NCBI GenBank assembly: GCA_902795715.1
Contig: CADBME010000468.1
Span: 1-5,593 of the forward strand
DNA: 5,593 nt
From: an uncultured Lachnospiraceae bacterium
GTDB taxonomy: Bacteria; Bacillota_A; Clostridia; Lachnospirales; Lachnospiraceae
Reading direction: 5' to 3'
The position numbers and the translations under genes are program-made. Under the pieces are notes generated by a model, which did not search any database, had not been told where the DNA came from, and saw only the letters and a list, made by a program, of their open reading frames with translations. Below are positions 5,124-5,593 of the stretch, one piece after another; the stretch's first letter is position 1; every line of letters starts with the position of its first letter.

Positions 5124-5593
5124 ATGAGGATTGGAGGAAAATACTTAGACCTGGAACATAAAAGTTATATTATGGGAATCCTGAATGTTACACCGGATTC
5201 CTTTTCCGATGGAGGAAGCTATATGGAAACCGAATCGGCATTGGGTCATGCCATGCAGATGCTGGAGGAAGGTGCTGCCATCATAGATGTAGGCGGTGAG
5301 TCAACCCGGCCAGGTTTTGAGGAGGTGTCGGTTTCAGAGGAGATCGAGAGGGTGGTACCCGTGATTGAAGCCCTGAAAAAATATACGGATGCCGTGATTT
5401 CTTTGGATACCTGGAAATACCAGGTGGCCGAGGCCGGAATTGAGGCCGGGGCTCATATGATCAATGATATCTGGGGACTTCGTCATGACGGAGGCCGGAT
5501 GGCCGATCTGATTGCCAGGACCGGAGTAGCCTGCTGCCTCATGCACAACAGGAAGTCCATCTATCTGGAGGATCCTGATGAAAAACCGGAAAA
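5124..5593 (+). CDS. folP: Dihydropteroate synthase, N-terminal part (3' end outside window)
   Basis: The first 156 residues of dihydropteroate synthase, which joins p-aminobenzoate to 6-hydroxymethyl-7,8-dihydropterin diphosphate in folate synthesis and is the target of sulfonamides. Both family signatures are present: GILNVTPDSFSDGG (18-31) and GAAIIDVGGESTRPG (50-64). Further conserved elements are Asp96 in SLDTWK (family DTYK), Asn114-Asp115 in MINDIWG, and the LMHN segment (139-142). The (beta-alpha)8 barrel is cut at about its middle; full proteins have about 260-280 residues, so roughly 110-120 are missing. The start at 5124 has a G-rich ribosome site, and the short N-terminus before the first signature is typical. 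It lies downstream of the terminator at 4998-5030, so it needs its own promoter; none is obvious between 5031 and 5107. Other folate genes may follow outside the window. Confidence 0.95.
   Translation, partial: MRIGGKYLDLEHKSYIMGILNVTPDSFSDGGSYMETESALGHAMQMLEEGAAIIDVGGESTRPGFEEVSVSEEIERVVPVIEALKKYTDAVISLDTWKYQVAEAGIEAGAHMINDIWGLRHDGGRMADLIARTGVACCLMHNRKSIYLEDPDEKPE

Overview
The window reads as ordinary chromosome of a mid-GC Firmicute, most likely a gut clostridium of the Lachnospiraceae type. This placement is an inference from three things: purine-rich Shine-Dalgarno sites (AGGAGG, AGGAG), AT-rich intergenic DNA between mid-GC genes, and the overall feel of the proteins. No rRNA or other marker gene is present to confirm it. 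I see no tRNA, rRNA, CRISPR array, insertion sequence, integrase or phage gene.

Layout. Positions 1-584 (minus strand) hold the first 194 codons of a Cof-type HAD hydrolase whose 3' end lies outside the window. A 303-bp divergent intergenic region follows, with a promoter facing each way. Positions 888-1616 (plus) hold a PP1/PP2A-like metallophosphatase. Positions 1617-1871 hold a probable promoter, then a strong intrinsic terminator, then the ribosome site of a GlpK-like FGGY kinase (1872-3368). An Amidohydro_3/YtcJ-like amidohydrolase (3389-4921) follows 20 bp after the kinase. A perfect 12-bp terminator hairpin (4998-5030) ends this unit. At 5124 a dihydropteroate synthase (folP) begins and runs off the right edge.

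How the genes work together. The kinase and amidohydrolase look like a two-gene operon. The terminator lies between the only credible promoter and the kinase start, so the operon may be controlled by transcription attenuation. This would resemble the GlpP-dependent antitermination of Bacillus glp operons. Both enzymes depart from textbook family members at active-site or regulatory positions: the kinase lacks the glycerol-contacting Tyr and the HPr-phosphorylated His, and the amidohydrolase has Asp where the carboxylated Lys is usual. Their joint substrate is therefore the most open question here. The HAD hydrolase, the phosphatase and folP look like independent housekeeping or regulatory genes. 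I did not find a clearly new system; the kinase-amidohydrolase pair and its leader are the best candidates for follow-up.
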